DNA from: an uncultured Terriglobus sp.
GTDB taxonomy: Bacteria; Acidobacteriota; Terriglobia; Terriglobales; Acidobacteriaceae
Reading direction: 5' to 3'
DNA: 7,463 nucleotides
NCBI GenBank assembly: GCA_937859825.1
Contig: CALMAP010000334.1
Span: 4,906 to 12,368, forward strand
Shown here: positions 1 to 6,386 of the stretch, piece by piece
How the letters are laid out: each line of letters opens with the position of its first letter
Numbering within the stretch: the stretch's first letter is position 1
Position numbers and translations under genes: made by a program
The notes under the pieces: model-generated
Seen by the model: the letters and a program-made list of their open reading frames with translations, nothing else
Database searches by the model: none
Told to the model about the DNA's origin: nothing

Positions 1-56
1 CTTTTCGACAGGCCGACGAAGGCGATCTTCTGATAGACTTTGTCCTGTGACCGCAC
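1..56 (-). CDS. Partial N-terminus, possible CoA-binding (Rossmann) domain protein
   Basis: The leftward reading frame opens with GTG at 56-54, directly after an in-frame TGA (59-57), and runs off the left edge after 18 full codons. It reads MRSQDKVYQKIAFVGLSK. The KIAFVGLS segment looks like the first beta strand and glycine turn of a nucleotide-binding Rossmann fold, and it resembles the start of small CoA-binding proteins in acidobacteria. Because a stop lies immediately upstream, GTG at 56 is the only reasonable start, but no good Shine-Dalgarno precedes it. The family call rests on very few residues and should be treated as a suggestion; the frame itself could also be chance. Confidence 0.38.
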   Translation of the reverse strand, partial: MRSQDKVYQKIAFVGLSK

Positions 57-158
57 TCAGCGATGAGACGGTGTCTGGCAGAAATGATGACATCGATCCC
101 ACCTAAGAGGCGCTTCTGGTAGCCACGCTTGGTGCCTGGAAGTCCAATTCCTTTCAAG

Positions 159-179
159 TCAGACGTGCCTTTTGTCTGA
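159..179. other. Small inverted repeat just upstream of the tRNA
   Basis: TCAGAC (159-164) and GTCTGA (174-179) form a 6-bp stem with a 9-base loop, ending 8 bases before the mature tRNA 5' end. It could lie in the tRNA promoter or precursor leader, or be chance. The rest of 57-187 holds no coding region and no promoter I can defend. Confidence 0.25.
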
Positions 180-186
180 AGGATTT

Positions 187-264
<78 letters not shown>

Positions 265-319
265 CTTGATTTAACCTTCGCGTGTTGAGTCCGGATGGCA
301 TGAAATAGTGACACCCCCT

Positions 320-325
320 TATAAT
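320..325 (+). promoter_or_regulatory. Candidate -10 box for the deacetylase gene
   Basis: A perfect TATAAT sits 73 bases before the GTG start at 399. No TTGACA-like -35 is found at 16-18 bp; the nearest, TTGAGT (285-290), is 29 bp away. TGACAC (309-314) lies only 5 bp upstream. The call rests on the -10 match alone; transcription would begin near 332. Confidence 0.4.
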
Positions 326-363
326 TCAGCTGAGACGTCAGAACAGTAGACAGCGACGACCAG

Positions 364-378
364 CGTGGCTATCCCACG
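364..378 (+). other. Short hairpin in the leader of the deacetylase gene
   Basis: CGTGG (364-368) pairs with CCACG (374-378) around a 5-base loop, extendable by a G-U pair (363/379). It ends 9 bases before the GAGGG ribosome-binding site (388-392). It could modulate access to the start site, but 5-6 bp stems are common by chance. Confidence 0.25.
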
Positions 379-398
379 TATTCTGCAGAGGGCAGGAT

Positions 399-1253
399 GT
401 GAGCACGCTAATCGTAAACGCTGACGACTTCGGTTTGACGGACGGTGTGAATCGAGCCGTAGCGGAACTGTACGATGCAGGAGCACTCACGTCCGCCACG
501 CTGATGGCTCATGGAGCTTCGTTCGAAGACGCTGTCTGGAAGGCAAAAAGCAGAAGCGACCTTGGCGTTGGATGTCACATCGTCCTTGTGGATGGGCCAA
601 CAGCATCGATACCGGCGGATGTGCCAACGCTCCTCGGTAAGAATGGCCAGTTGCGTGATTCCCTGCCCAGGTTCTTTCTCGATCTGCAGCGTGGACGTGT
701 CAGCGAACAGGAGGTCGAACGTGAGGCTACTGCACAAATCCAACGTCTGCAGAATGCTGGACTGACGATTTCACATGTGGACACGCATAAGCACACCCAT
801 CTGTTCCCGCGGGTGGCACGCCCTCTCATGCGCGCGGCAGCGGCTTGCGGTGTCAGGGCGATCCGCAACCCCTTCGAGCCAGCGTGGAGTGCCAGATTCA
901 CACGTGGAGCGTTTGTTCGCAAAGTGGAAGTTACTCTACTCAGAAACTTTGAAACTACCTTCCGAGGCCTCTGTACTGCTTTCGGCATGCGCACAACCGA
1001 TGGCTGCATCGGCGTTTCCGCCACAGGCCGACTGGATGCCGGTACCCTGTGCGCGCTTCTTGGAGGTTTGCCTGAAGGCTGCTATGAACTGGTTTGTCAC
1101 CCGGGCTACCACGACCAGGCGCTCGATCGAGTCCACACGCGGTTACGCTACACACGCGAGGTAGAACGGCAGGCGCTGCTGGAGCAGGTGCCTGTAGCGA
1201 AAGACACTGGCCGCATCCATCTAATCCGCTTTGCGGACCTTGCATCCAGCTAA
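399..1253 (+). CDS. ChbG/HpnK (YdjC-like) family carbohydrate deacetylase
   Basis: This 284-residue protein belongs to the YdjC-like family of metal-dependent deacetylases, which remove acetyl groups from N-acetylated sugars (ChbG on chitobiose; HpnK in hopanoid side-chain clusters). The family hallmarks are visible: NADDFG at 7-12, with D9/D10 as catalytic and metal-binding aspartates; H60 in GCHIVLVDG; VDTHKHTH with H130; and CHPGY with H234 near the C-terminus. The motif order and length fit an intact cytosolic member with no signal peptide. Translation starts at GTG 399, because the ATG at 397 is immediately followed by TGA in its own frame. GAGGG at 388-392 is a good Shine-Dalgarno 6 bases upstream. 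The gene stands alone; no hopanoid, chitin or lipid-glycan genes are beside it, so the substrate cannot be told. Its TAA overlaps the stop of the convergent kinase gene. Confidence 0.88.
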   Translation: MSTLIVNADDFGLTDGVNRAVAELYDAGALTSATLMAHGASFEDAVWKAKSRSDLGVGCHIVLVDGPTASIPADVPTLLGKNGQLRDSLPRFFLDLQRGRVSEQEVEREATAQIQRLQNAGLTISHVDTHKHTHLFPRVARPLMRAAAACGVRAIRNPFEPAWSARFTRGAFVRKVEVTLLRNFETTFRGLCTAFGMRTTDGCIGVSATGRLDAGTLCALLGGLPEGCYELVCHPGYHDQALDRVHTRLRYTREVERQALLEQVPVAKDTGRIHLIRFADLASS

Positions 1254-2683
1254 CGGGCGCGGTTCCCAACGTGCCGCAGGAGCTGCACTGCGGACGAAAC
1301 ATCCTCACGTAACAACTCCCGCTCCCCGCCAGCCTGCTCTTCGCGTCGAGTCATGGGCAGTTCCAGGCGCACCCGAGTTCCACGGCCAGGCCGGCTCTCC
1401 ATGTGGACCACTGCCGCGGCACCGTAAAGCACCTCAAGGCGTTCGCGTACGTTGCGCATACCGATGCCGGTGCCTGGTCGGGTAAAGCCGCTTGCAGTCG
1501 TATGGTCACGCTCAGAGGAGATGCCGACGCCGTCATCCTCCACATCGATCAGTAGGCAACTTGCGTGAATACGGCTGCGAACGGTCACTGTGCCTCCACT
1601 GATGCGCGGCTCGATCCCGTGCTTGATGCTGTTCTCAATCAGCGGCTGCAGCAGCATGCTTGGCACGGCAAGGTCGAGTGTCTCGGGCGCGATCTCCTTC
1701 ACGACGCGCAGTTTTTCACCAAACCGTACTACCTCGATGCGGAGGTAGTCGTCTGTGAACGCCAGCTCATCACGAAAAGGCACAAACGAATCGCGCTGCT
1801 TGAGCAGGACCCGCAGGATGTTCGCAAGCTTGATGACCATCTCGCGCGCAAGCTCCGGTTCCAGCCGCACCAGCGAAGCGATGGAGTTAAGGGTATTGAA
1901 TAAAAAATGCGGGTTGATCTGGCGCTGCAGCGCATCCAGCCTCGCTTCAAGCAGCAGTCTCGCCTGTTCTTCAAGCTTCTTTTGAATTCGAACCGCGTTC
2001 CAGATCTTCAGCGGAATGCCGACGACCACAGGCGCTGTTGCGCAGATCGCCAGTTCCACCAGCCAGTTTTCATCGCGCAATGAAAAGTAACGCTCCGGAT
2101 AGAAATGCGAGATGATGCTGGCGCATCCCTGAAGAACCATGATGAGCAGCAGCAATACGATCGGCCGGTCGAAGTGCGGCCTCTTCAGCGTCCGGCGTAC
2201 CCAGCGGTAGATGCTCAGGTCAATCAGTGGCGAGAAGGACCAGATGTCTTCCAGGTCGGCAAAGTTATGAAATGTTCCAGCAATCATGGCCACCGTGAGT
2301 TCTACCGGCAATGCCAGAAACTCGCCATGAAGCAGGGCGGGAATCGCCAGCAGGACAGCACCCATTACGGCAGCGAACGGCCCGATCACCAGTCCGATCA
2401 GTACCGTGGCCTCCACGGAAATGTCCGCTGCAAGGAAATTTGGAACGGTCGTCCGAATCCAGACGCCAGCGACCAGAGGTGCCGTAATGAGCAGCATCAA
2501 TTTGAAACGATCTTGAAAAGAGCGATTCTGACTGAGCAGCAATCGGCGGAAAACGTCTGACCGTGTAAGCGAACTGGACACCGCAGCTGCGACTCCAAGC
2601 TTCACCAGCAACGAGATCAGGATCAGCTTCGGATCGGAGTTCACATCGCCATGGTAGCGCCTCGACGCGGGAGCCCGTCGCAT
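1250..2683 (-). CDS. LytS-type membrane sensor histidine kinase
   Basis: This 477-residue protein has a hydrophobic N-terminal half and a cytoplasmic kinase half. Residues about 18-225 hold several membrane segments (around 18-37, 62-76, 91-118, 123-138, 174-193, 207-225) and resemble the 5TM-5TMR_LYT sensor region of LytS proteins. A helical linker (231-250) leads into the His_kinase domain, with phospho-acceptor H259 in QINPHFLFNTLNS. The ATPase has an N box, LIENSIKHG (N351), and glycine boxes DDGVGI (383-388) and GTGIGMRNV (404-412). All catalytic motifs look intact. Such kinases usually phosphorylate a LytTR-type response regulator encoded next door; none is here, so the partner is unknown. 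The ATG at 2683 is preferred because GAGG (2696-2693) lies 9 bases upstream; an in-frame GTG at 2644 would give 464 residues. The last 30 or so residues after the ATPase are polar and of no recognised domain. Confidence 0.92.
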   Translation of the reverse strand: MRRAPASRRYHGDVNSDPKLILISLLVKLGVAAAVSSSLTRSDVFRRLLLSQNRSFQDRFKLMLLITAPLVAGVWIRTTVPNFLAADISVEATVLIGLVIGPFAAVMGAVLLAIPALLHGEFLALPVELTVAMIAGTFHNFADLEDIWSFSPLIDLSIYRWVRRTLKRPHFDRPIVLLLLIMVLQGCASIISHFYPERYFSLRDENWLVELAICATAPVVVGIPLKIWNAVRIQKKLEEQARLLLEARLDALQRQINPHFLFNTLNSIASLVRLEPELAREMVIKLANILRVLLKQRDSFVPFRDELAFTDDYLRIEVVRFGEKLRVVKEIAPETLDLAVPSMLLQPLIENSIKHGIEPRISGGTVTVRSRIHASCLLIDVEDDGVGISSERDHTTASGFTRPGTGIGMRNVRERLEVLYGAAAVVHMESRPGRGTRVRLELPMTRREEQAGGERELLREDVSSAVQLLRHVGNRAR

Positions 2684-2718
2684 CCGAAGCTGCCTCGCCG
2701 CATCTATACACTTCAGGT
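2684..2718. promoter_or_regulatory. 35-bp divergent spacer between kinase gene and ribA
   Basis: This spacer must serve both 5' ends. Leftward it carries the kinase ribosome-binding site (2693-2696 on the complement). Rightward it has a -10-like TATACA (2705-2710), which would put transcription at about 2717-2719, on the ribA ATG. No matching -35 is seen. The kinase promoter cannot fit in the spacer with its own leader, so it probably lies inside the 5' part of ribA. Confidence 0.35.
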
Positions 2719-3351
2719 ATGGCTTACAGCAGTGTCGTCAAGGTTGCAGAAGCGAGATTGCCCACAGCCTGGGGAGAGTTCCGCATTTTGGGCTTCGAGG
2801 GTACCCTCGCGAACGGCCAGCAGCCCGGCCCGCAGGGCAAGCAGGTGGAAGAGGCCGTGGCGCTGATCTACGGCGATATCGATGAGCAGCCGCCAATTGT
2901 GCGGATCCACTCTCAGTGCTTAACAGGAGACGTCTTTCATTCCCTCCGCTGCGACTGCCGACAGCAACTAGAACTTGCGCTCGACACAATCACGACGAAC
3001 GGTTCGGGCATGATCCTCTACGAAGAGCAGGAGGGCCGCGGCATTGGTCTGATGGCTAAGCTGCGGGCGTATGAACTACAGGATCAGGGGCTGGATACGA
3101 TCGAGGCCAACCTTCGTCTCGGGTACCGTTCCGACCATCGGGACTTCGGCCTGCCTGCGGAAATTCTTAGGCTGCTTCACGTACCTGCCGTCCGGCTGCT
3201 CACCAACAATCCAGAGAAGGTTCAGGCACTCGAGTCGCACGGAGTGAAAGTGATCGAACGGCTCTCCGCAGAGGTGACGCCGAACGCCCTCGCAGCAAAA
3301 TACCTGCAGGTGAAGCGCGAAAAAATGGGACACCTTATCGGTGCCTTGTAA
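2719..3351 (+). CDS. ribA: GTP cyclohydrolase II
   Basis: RibA catalyses the first committed step of riboflavin synthesis, converting GTP to 2,5-diamino-6-ribosylamino-4(3H)-pyrimidinone 5'-phosphate, formate and pyrophosphate. The 210-residue protein carries the zinc site C67, C78 and C80 in CLTGDVFHSLRCDC, the GTP-binding loop EEQEGRGIG (102-110), Y118 in KLRAYELQDQG, D139 and R141 in SDHRDF, and LLTNNPEK (160-167). These positions match the E. coli enzyme with a constant shift of 13 residues. The shift is explained by extra sequence in the N-terminal part (around residues 28-50). It is a free-standing RibA, not fused to RibB, and no other riboflavin gene is adjacent. The ATG has no usable Shine-Dalgarno: AGG at 2715-2717 is only 1 base away. 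No alternative ATG or GTG lies close by, so the start is probably right. Confidence 0.96.
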   Translation: MAYSSVVKVAEARLPTAWGEFRILGFEGTLANGQQPGPQGKQVEEAVALIYGDIDEQPPIVRIHSQCLTGDVFHSLRCDCRQQLELALDTITTNGSGMILYEEQEGRGIGLMAKLRAYELQDQGLDTIEANLRLGYRSDHRDFGLPAEILRLLHVPAVRLLTNNPEKVQALESHGVKVIERLSAEVTPNALAAKYLQVKREKMGHLIGAL

Positions 3352-3354
3352 ACA

Positions 3355-3389
3355 CAGAGGAGGGAACGGCATCATCGTTCCCTCCTCTG
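3355..3389. terminator. Bidirectional terminator-like hairpin between ribA and the OmpA gene
   Basis: A perfect 14-bp inverted repeat (3355-3368 and 3376-3389) encloses a 7-base loop. It begins 3 bases after the ribA stop and ends 13 bases before the convergent OmpA stop, the expected place for a shared terminator. Neither side is followed by a proper T-run: CATTC on the plus strand, TGTTT on the minus strand. Confidence 0.75.
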
Positions 3390-3402
3390 CATTCAGGACT
3401 TC

Positions 3403-4164
3403 TCAGCTAGGGTTTGAGGCAGATGCAGTTGCTCCGGTGTCTCCGCCTTCCTGCATGTTCGATAGCACCTGCACATCCACGCGGCGGTTTTTGGAGCGAC
3501 CCACAGCAGTCTTGTTTGAAGCTACAGATTGATCTTTGCCGATACCAACGAGGTAGAACTTGTGCGGCGCGATGTTGTACTTCGCCTGCAGGTAGGCCGC
3601 TACCGTATCCGCACGCTTTTGGCTCAAGGCGTAGTTGTAGCTGGCATCGCCTACGGAGTCCGTTCCTCCCGTCAACTGGATCAGGTAGTGCCGTGCGCTC
3701 TGCAGGCTACCTGCAAGCGTATCCAGTTGCTTCTTGTCAGCCGGTGTCAGGACCGACTTATCAAAAGCGAACGTGATGCTGGTAGTGGAAACAGGCTTGT
3801 AGTTATCCAGACCTGCAACGACTCCGCTGAGCGAGTCCACACGGTGAAACGCCTCCTGCGCATTGCCGTTCGCCTGGTCAGCAGACTGTTGCGCATTTGT
3901 GGCATGGTTGCCCGCAGCGTCGGCAGCCCCCTGCGCACCTGCAGTGCCCGCCGTCAGCTTTTGATCCGTGTCCGTGATAGTGCGGTGGTCCTTCGCTGTG
4001 TTGACGTCCAAATCATTGGTCTGCCGGATAACCGGCGCCGCCTGGGAACGAACATACTTTTTGGATGTGCAACCGGTGCTTAGAAGCACCACCAACGCTG
4101 CGGCGGTGAGAGTTGCTCCATACGCGAGAGTGCCTTTCGACTTGTTCTCTGCTTCCTGTTTCAT
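3403..4164 (-). CDS. OmpA-family peptidoglycan-binding outer-membrane lipoprotein
   Basis: This 253-residue protein is probably a lipid-anchored outer-membrane protein tethered to peptidoglycan. A hydrophobic signal segment (residues 12-30) ends at LLSTGC, so C32 is the likely lipidated cysteine; the lipobox is imperfect, with Ser at -3. Residues 33-120 are rich in Ala, Asn, Gln and Asp with a heptad-like rhythm, suggesting an Lpp-like helical stalk. The OmpA C-terminal domain spans about 128-235: ITFAFDKSVLTP, then TDSVGDASYNYALSQKRADTV with D169 and R184 as the expected diaminopimelate-binding pair, and GRSKNRRVDV (222-231). The tail after 236 is low-complexity. It has no beta-barrel, so it is closer to a Pal/YiaD-like lipoprotein than to OmpA proper; no Tol genes lie beside it. 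A possible ribosome-binding site is AGG (4175-4173), with AGGAG slightly farther off (4181-4177). Confidence 0.9.
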   Translation of the reverse strand: MKQEAENKSKGTLAYGATLTAAALVVLLSTGCTSKKYVRSQAAPVIRQTNDLDVNTAKDHRTITDTDQKLTAGTAGAQGAADAAGNHATNAQQSADQANGNAQEAFHRVDSLSGVVAGLDNYKPVSTTSITFAFDKSVLTPADKKQLDTLAGSLQSARHYLIQLTGGTDSVGDASYNYALSQKRADTVAAYLQAKYNIAPHKFYLVGIGKDQSVASNKTAVGRSKNRRVDVQVLSNMQEGGDTGATASASNPS

Positions 4165-4256
4165 CGATTCAACCTGCTCCTGGAGAGAAAATGAACGGGG
4201 TTTTGCCCGGCACCTCTAGCAAAGCAGTTTGCATGCCAATCCTTCCAACAGAGACA

Positions 4257-4262
4257 ATTTTA
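4257..4262 (-). promoter_or_regulatory. Candidate -10 box for the OmpA lipoprotein gene
   Basis: The complement reads TAAAAT here, five of six matches to TATAAT. It would give a leader of about 85 bases before the ATG at 4164. No convincing -35 is seen upstream, so this is a weak call. Confidence 0.25.
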
Positions 4263-4273
4263 TTAGAATGAGT

Positions 4274-4344
4274 GATTTGCGGCTGAAATCTTCTTGAGGA
4301 CTTGTACACGCGCGGTCTGCTCTCCTGCGTAAATCTGGCAGATT
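4274..4344. promoter_or_regulatory. Two small palindromes in the OmpA/uvrC divergent spacer
   Basis: GATTT (4274-4278) mirrors AAATC (4286-4290) across 7 bases. AATCT (4332-4336) mirrors AGATT (4340-4344) across GGC. Both lie in the 219-bp divergent spacer, 40-110 bases before uvrC, and could be operator half-sites. I cannot assign a regulator, and arms of 5 bp may be chance. The rest of the 4165-4383 spacer shows nothing coding. Confidence 0.22.
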
Positions 4345-4383
4345 CTTCCCGGCCCTCCACTGAATTTAAACTTAGATCAGACG

Positions 4384-6384
4384 ATGGATCTTTCCCAAAA
4401 AATCCGCACACTACCGCGAAGGCCGGGAGTGTATCTGTACAAAAACGCGGAAGGTGAGGTTATCTACGTCGGCAAGGCGAAAAACCTTCGCAACCGGGTG
4501 TCGTCGTACCTGCTGGAGAAGAACCAAGCCAACCAGAAGACCGGCACGCTTATGCGCGAGGCCGTGGATGTGGACTACATCCAGGTAGACAACGAGCAGG
4601 AAGCACTTGCGCTTGAGAACAACTTGATCAAGCAGCGCAAGCCCCGATTTAACATTCTGCTACGCGACGACAAGACCTACCCGTACGTGAAGCTCACCAT
4701 GAGCGATCGTCATCCTAAAGTTTTCGTGACACGCAAGCTGCGCAAAGATGGCGGCCTCTACTTCGGCCCCTATTTCCCGGGCAATCTTGCACACCGTCTC
4801 GTCGACCTGATCCATCGGTCATTCCTGGTTCCAAGTTGCAAGGTTGATCTGAACCGTTACCACCCGCGGCCTTGCCTTGAGTACTACATCAAGCGCTGTC
4901 TGGCGCCATGCGTCAAGGACCTAGTCTCAACCGAGGCCTATCGCGAAGCGATCCGCGACGTACAGCTCTTTCTTGATGGTAAGGAGACGGAACTCGAGTC
5001 CCGCATCACGGCTCGTATGACCCAGGCTGCGCTGAATGAGCAGTTTGAACTTGCAGCCAAGCTGCGCGACCAGCTCGTAACCGTGCACCAGTTGCAACAG
5101 AAGCAACGCATCGCCTCCGCGGAAAATGAAGACGCGGATGTCTTTGGCTACCACTTCGACAAGGAGATGCTCGCGGTCAACCAGTTCCACATGCGCGAGG
5201 GCAAAATCGTGGACAAGCGCGACTTCTTCTGGGAAGACCTGCCCGACCTGGCCTTTGAAGCGGGTGTGGATGAAGACGTAGAAATGGAGACGGACATGGA
5301 AGAGCAGACCGCTCCCGCACATGATCCAGAACCCTGGCGGAGCGAAGCGGAACGGCGTGCGCCAAACGCCGTCGCCATGAACCAGCTACCGGAGCAGTTG
5401 CAGGACTTCTCTCCTTCCGCTTTTTTCTCTGCTTTCCTGAAGCAACTCTACCTGGACCAGCCCTACGTGCCGCGCGCAATCTATGTACCTCTCGAGTTTC
5501 CGGACAGGGCCGCTTTGGCGTCGCTGCTCGGCTCGCAATCCGGCCGCAAGGTAGAGATACTCGCACCGCAGCGCGGCGAAAAGCGATCGCTGGGCGATCT
5601 GGGTTGCCAGAATGCCAAGCAGAGCTACGATCAGCGTTTTCGTACGCTTGCGCCTTCCAAAAATGCAATCGCAACAGCCCTGCAGGACGCGCTCACACTT
5701 GCAGAGATGCCCACCCGCATCGAGTGCTTCGACATTTCGCACATCCAGGGTGCCGAGACTGTGGCGAGCATGGTGGTTTGGGAAAAGGGCGAGATGAAGA
5801 AGGCGGACTACCGCAAGTACAAGGTGAAGACGGTCAGCGGTGTGGATGACTTTGCTTCCATGCGCGAGATTATCCATCGCCGCTATCGCAAGCTGCAGGA
5901 AGAGGAGGCTCCTTTTCCCTCCCTCATACTCATCGACGGTGGGCTGGGTCAGTTACACGCCGCATACGCCGCACTGGAAGAAATCGGAGTCACCCTGCAG
6001 CCGCTTGCCTCGATCGCCAAGCGCGAAGAGGTGATCTACGTGCACGGGCAGGAGGATGACCCGGTTGTGCTCGACCGGCGCTCGCCGGTCTTGCACCTGG
6101 TGCAGAAGATTCGGGATGAGTCGCACCGCTTCGCCATCACCTACCACCGTAAACGGCGGGAGATGCGCGACCGTGAGTCAGAACTGTTCAGCATTCCCGG
6201 TGTGGGGCCCACAACGCAAAAGCGGTTAATCGAGCACTTCGGCAGCGTTCGCGGCGTAAGTACCGCCAGTTATGACGCCCTTACGGCAGTTGTGCAGCCA
6301 AAGATTGCAAAGCTCATCCGTGAGTACTTTACCCAGCCTGCAGAAGCCGCGAACGTCAGTCCAGCATTACCCATCCTGCAGTAA
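4384..6384 (+). CDS. uvrC: Excinuclease ABC subunit C
   Basis: UvrC makes both incisions in nucleotide excision repair after UvrA/UvrB locate the lesion. The 666-residue protein has the full architecture. The GIY-YIG nuclease (about 10-95) contains PGVY (14-17), IYVGKAKNLRNR (27-38) and catalytic E78, and makes the 3' cut. Four cysteines, C152, C164, C172 and C176, match the cluster reported to bind [4Fe-4S] in E. coli UvrC. A UVR motif that contacts UvrB lies at about 202-237. The RNase H-like nuclease for the 5' cut has D450 (CFDISH), D488/D489, D518 (LIDGG) and H581. A helix-hairpin-helix pair (about 600-650) binds DNA. It is longer than the 610-residue E. coli protein, mainly through an acidic, probably disordered stretch near 292-340. 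The ATG at 4384 lacks a Shine-Dalgarno, but the protein begins at the usual distance before the GIY-YIG domain. Confidence 0.98.
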   Translation: MDLSQKIRTLPRRPGVYLYKNAEGEVIYVGKAKNLRNRVSSYLLEKNQANQKTGTLMREAVDVDYIQVDNEQEALALENNLIKQRKPRFNILLRDDKTYPYVKLTMSDRHPKVFVTRKLRKDGGLYFGPYFPGNLAHRLVDLIHRSFLVPSCKVDLNRYHPRPCLEYYIKRCLAPCVKDLVSTEAYREAIRDVQLFLDGKETELESRITARMTQAALNEQFELAAKLRDQLVTVHQLQQKQRIASAENEDADVFGYHFDKEMLAVNQFHMREGKIVDKRDFFWEDLPDLAFEAGVDEDVEMETDMEEQTAPAHDPEPWRSEAERRAPNAVAMNQLPEQLQDFSPSAFFSAFLKQLYLDQPYVPRAIYVPLEFPDRAALASLLGSQSGRKVEILAPQRGEKRSLGDLGCQNAKQSYDQRFRTLAPSKNAIATALQDALTLAEMPTRIECFDISHIQGAETVASMVVWEKGEMKKADYRKYKVKTVSGVDDFASMREIIHRRYRKLQEEEAPFPSLILIDGGLGQLHAAYAALEEIGVTLQPLASIAKREEVIYVHGQEDDPVVLDRRSPVLHLVQKIRDESHRFAITYHRKRREMRDRESELFSIPGVGPTTQKRLIEHFGSVRGVSTASYDALTAVVQPKIAKLIREYFTQPAEAANVSPALPILQ

Positions 6385-6386
6385 CG

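Noticed and set aside
64..123. 19-codon rightward frame starting ATGAGACGG
   Set aside because: Too short, no Shine-Dalgarno and no family resemblance.
575..1024. 149-codon leftward open frame
   Set aside because: Antisense to the deacetylase, whose metal-binding motifs span this region; composition is typical of a shadow frame.
2105..2560. 151-codon rightward open frame
   Set aside because: Antisense to the kinase membrane region; the Gln/Arg/Asp-rich product is what complementary hydrophobic codons give.
3529..4083. 184-codon rightward open frame
   Set aside because: It is antisense to the OmpA lipoprotein, Arg-rich and without domain character; a mirror of the real coding frame.
4169..4411. 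80-codon leftward open frame in the OmpA/uvrC spacer
   Set aside because: It starts inside uvrC, crosses the intergenic spacer and nearly reaches the OmpA start; no recognisable motif and no ribosome-binding site worth the name.
5177..5877. Two leftward open frames of 165 and 163 codons
   Set aside because: Both are antisense to conserved UvrC nuclease sequence, Arg/His/Leu-rich, and overlap each other; shadows of a high-GC gene.
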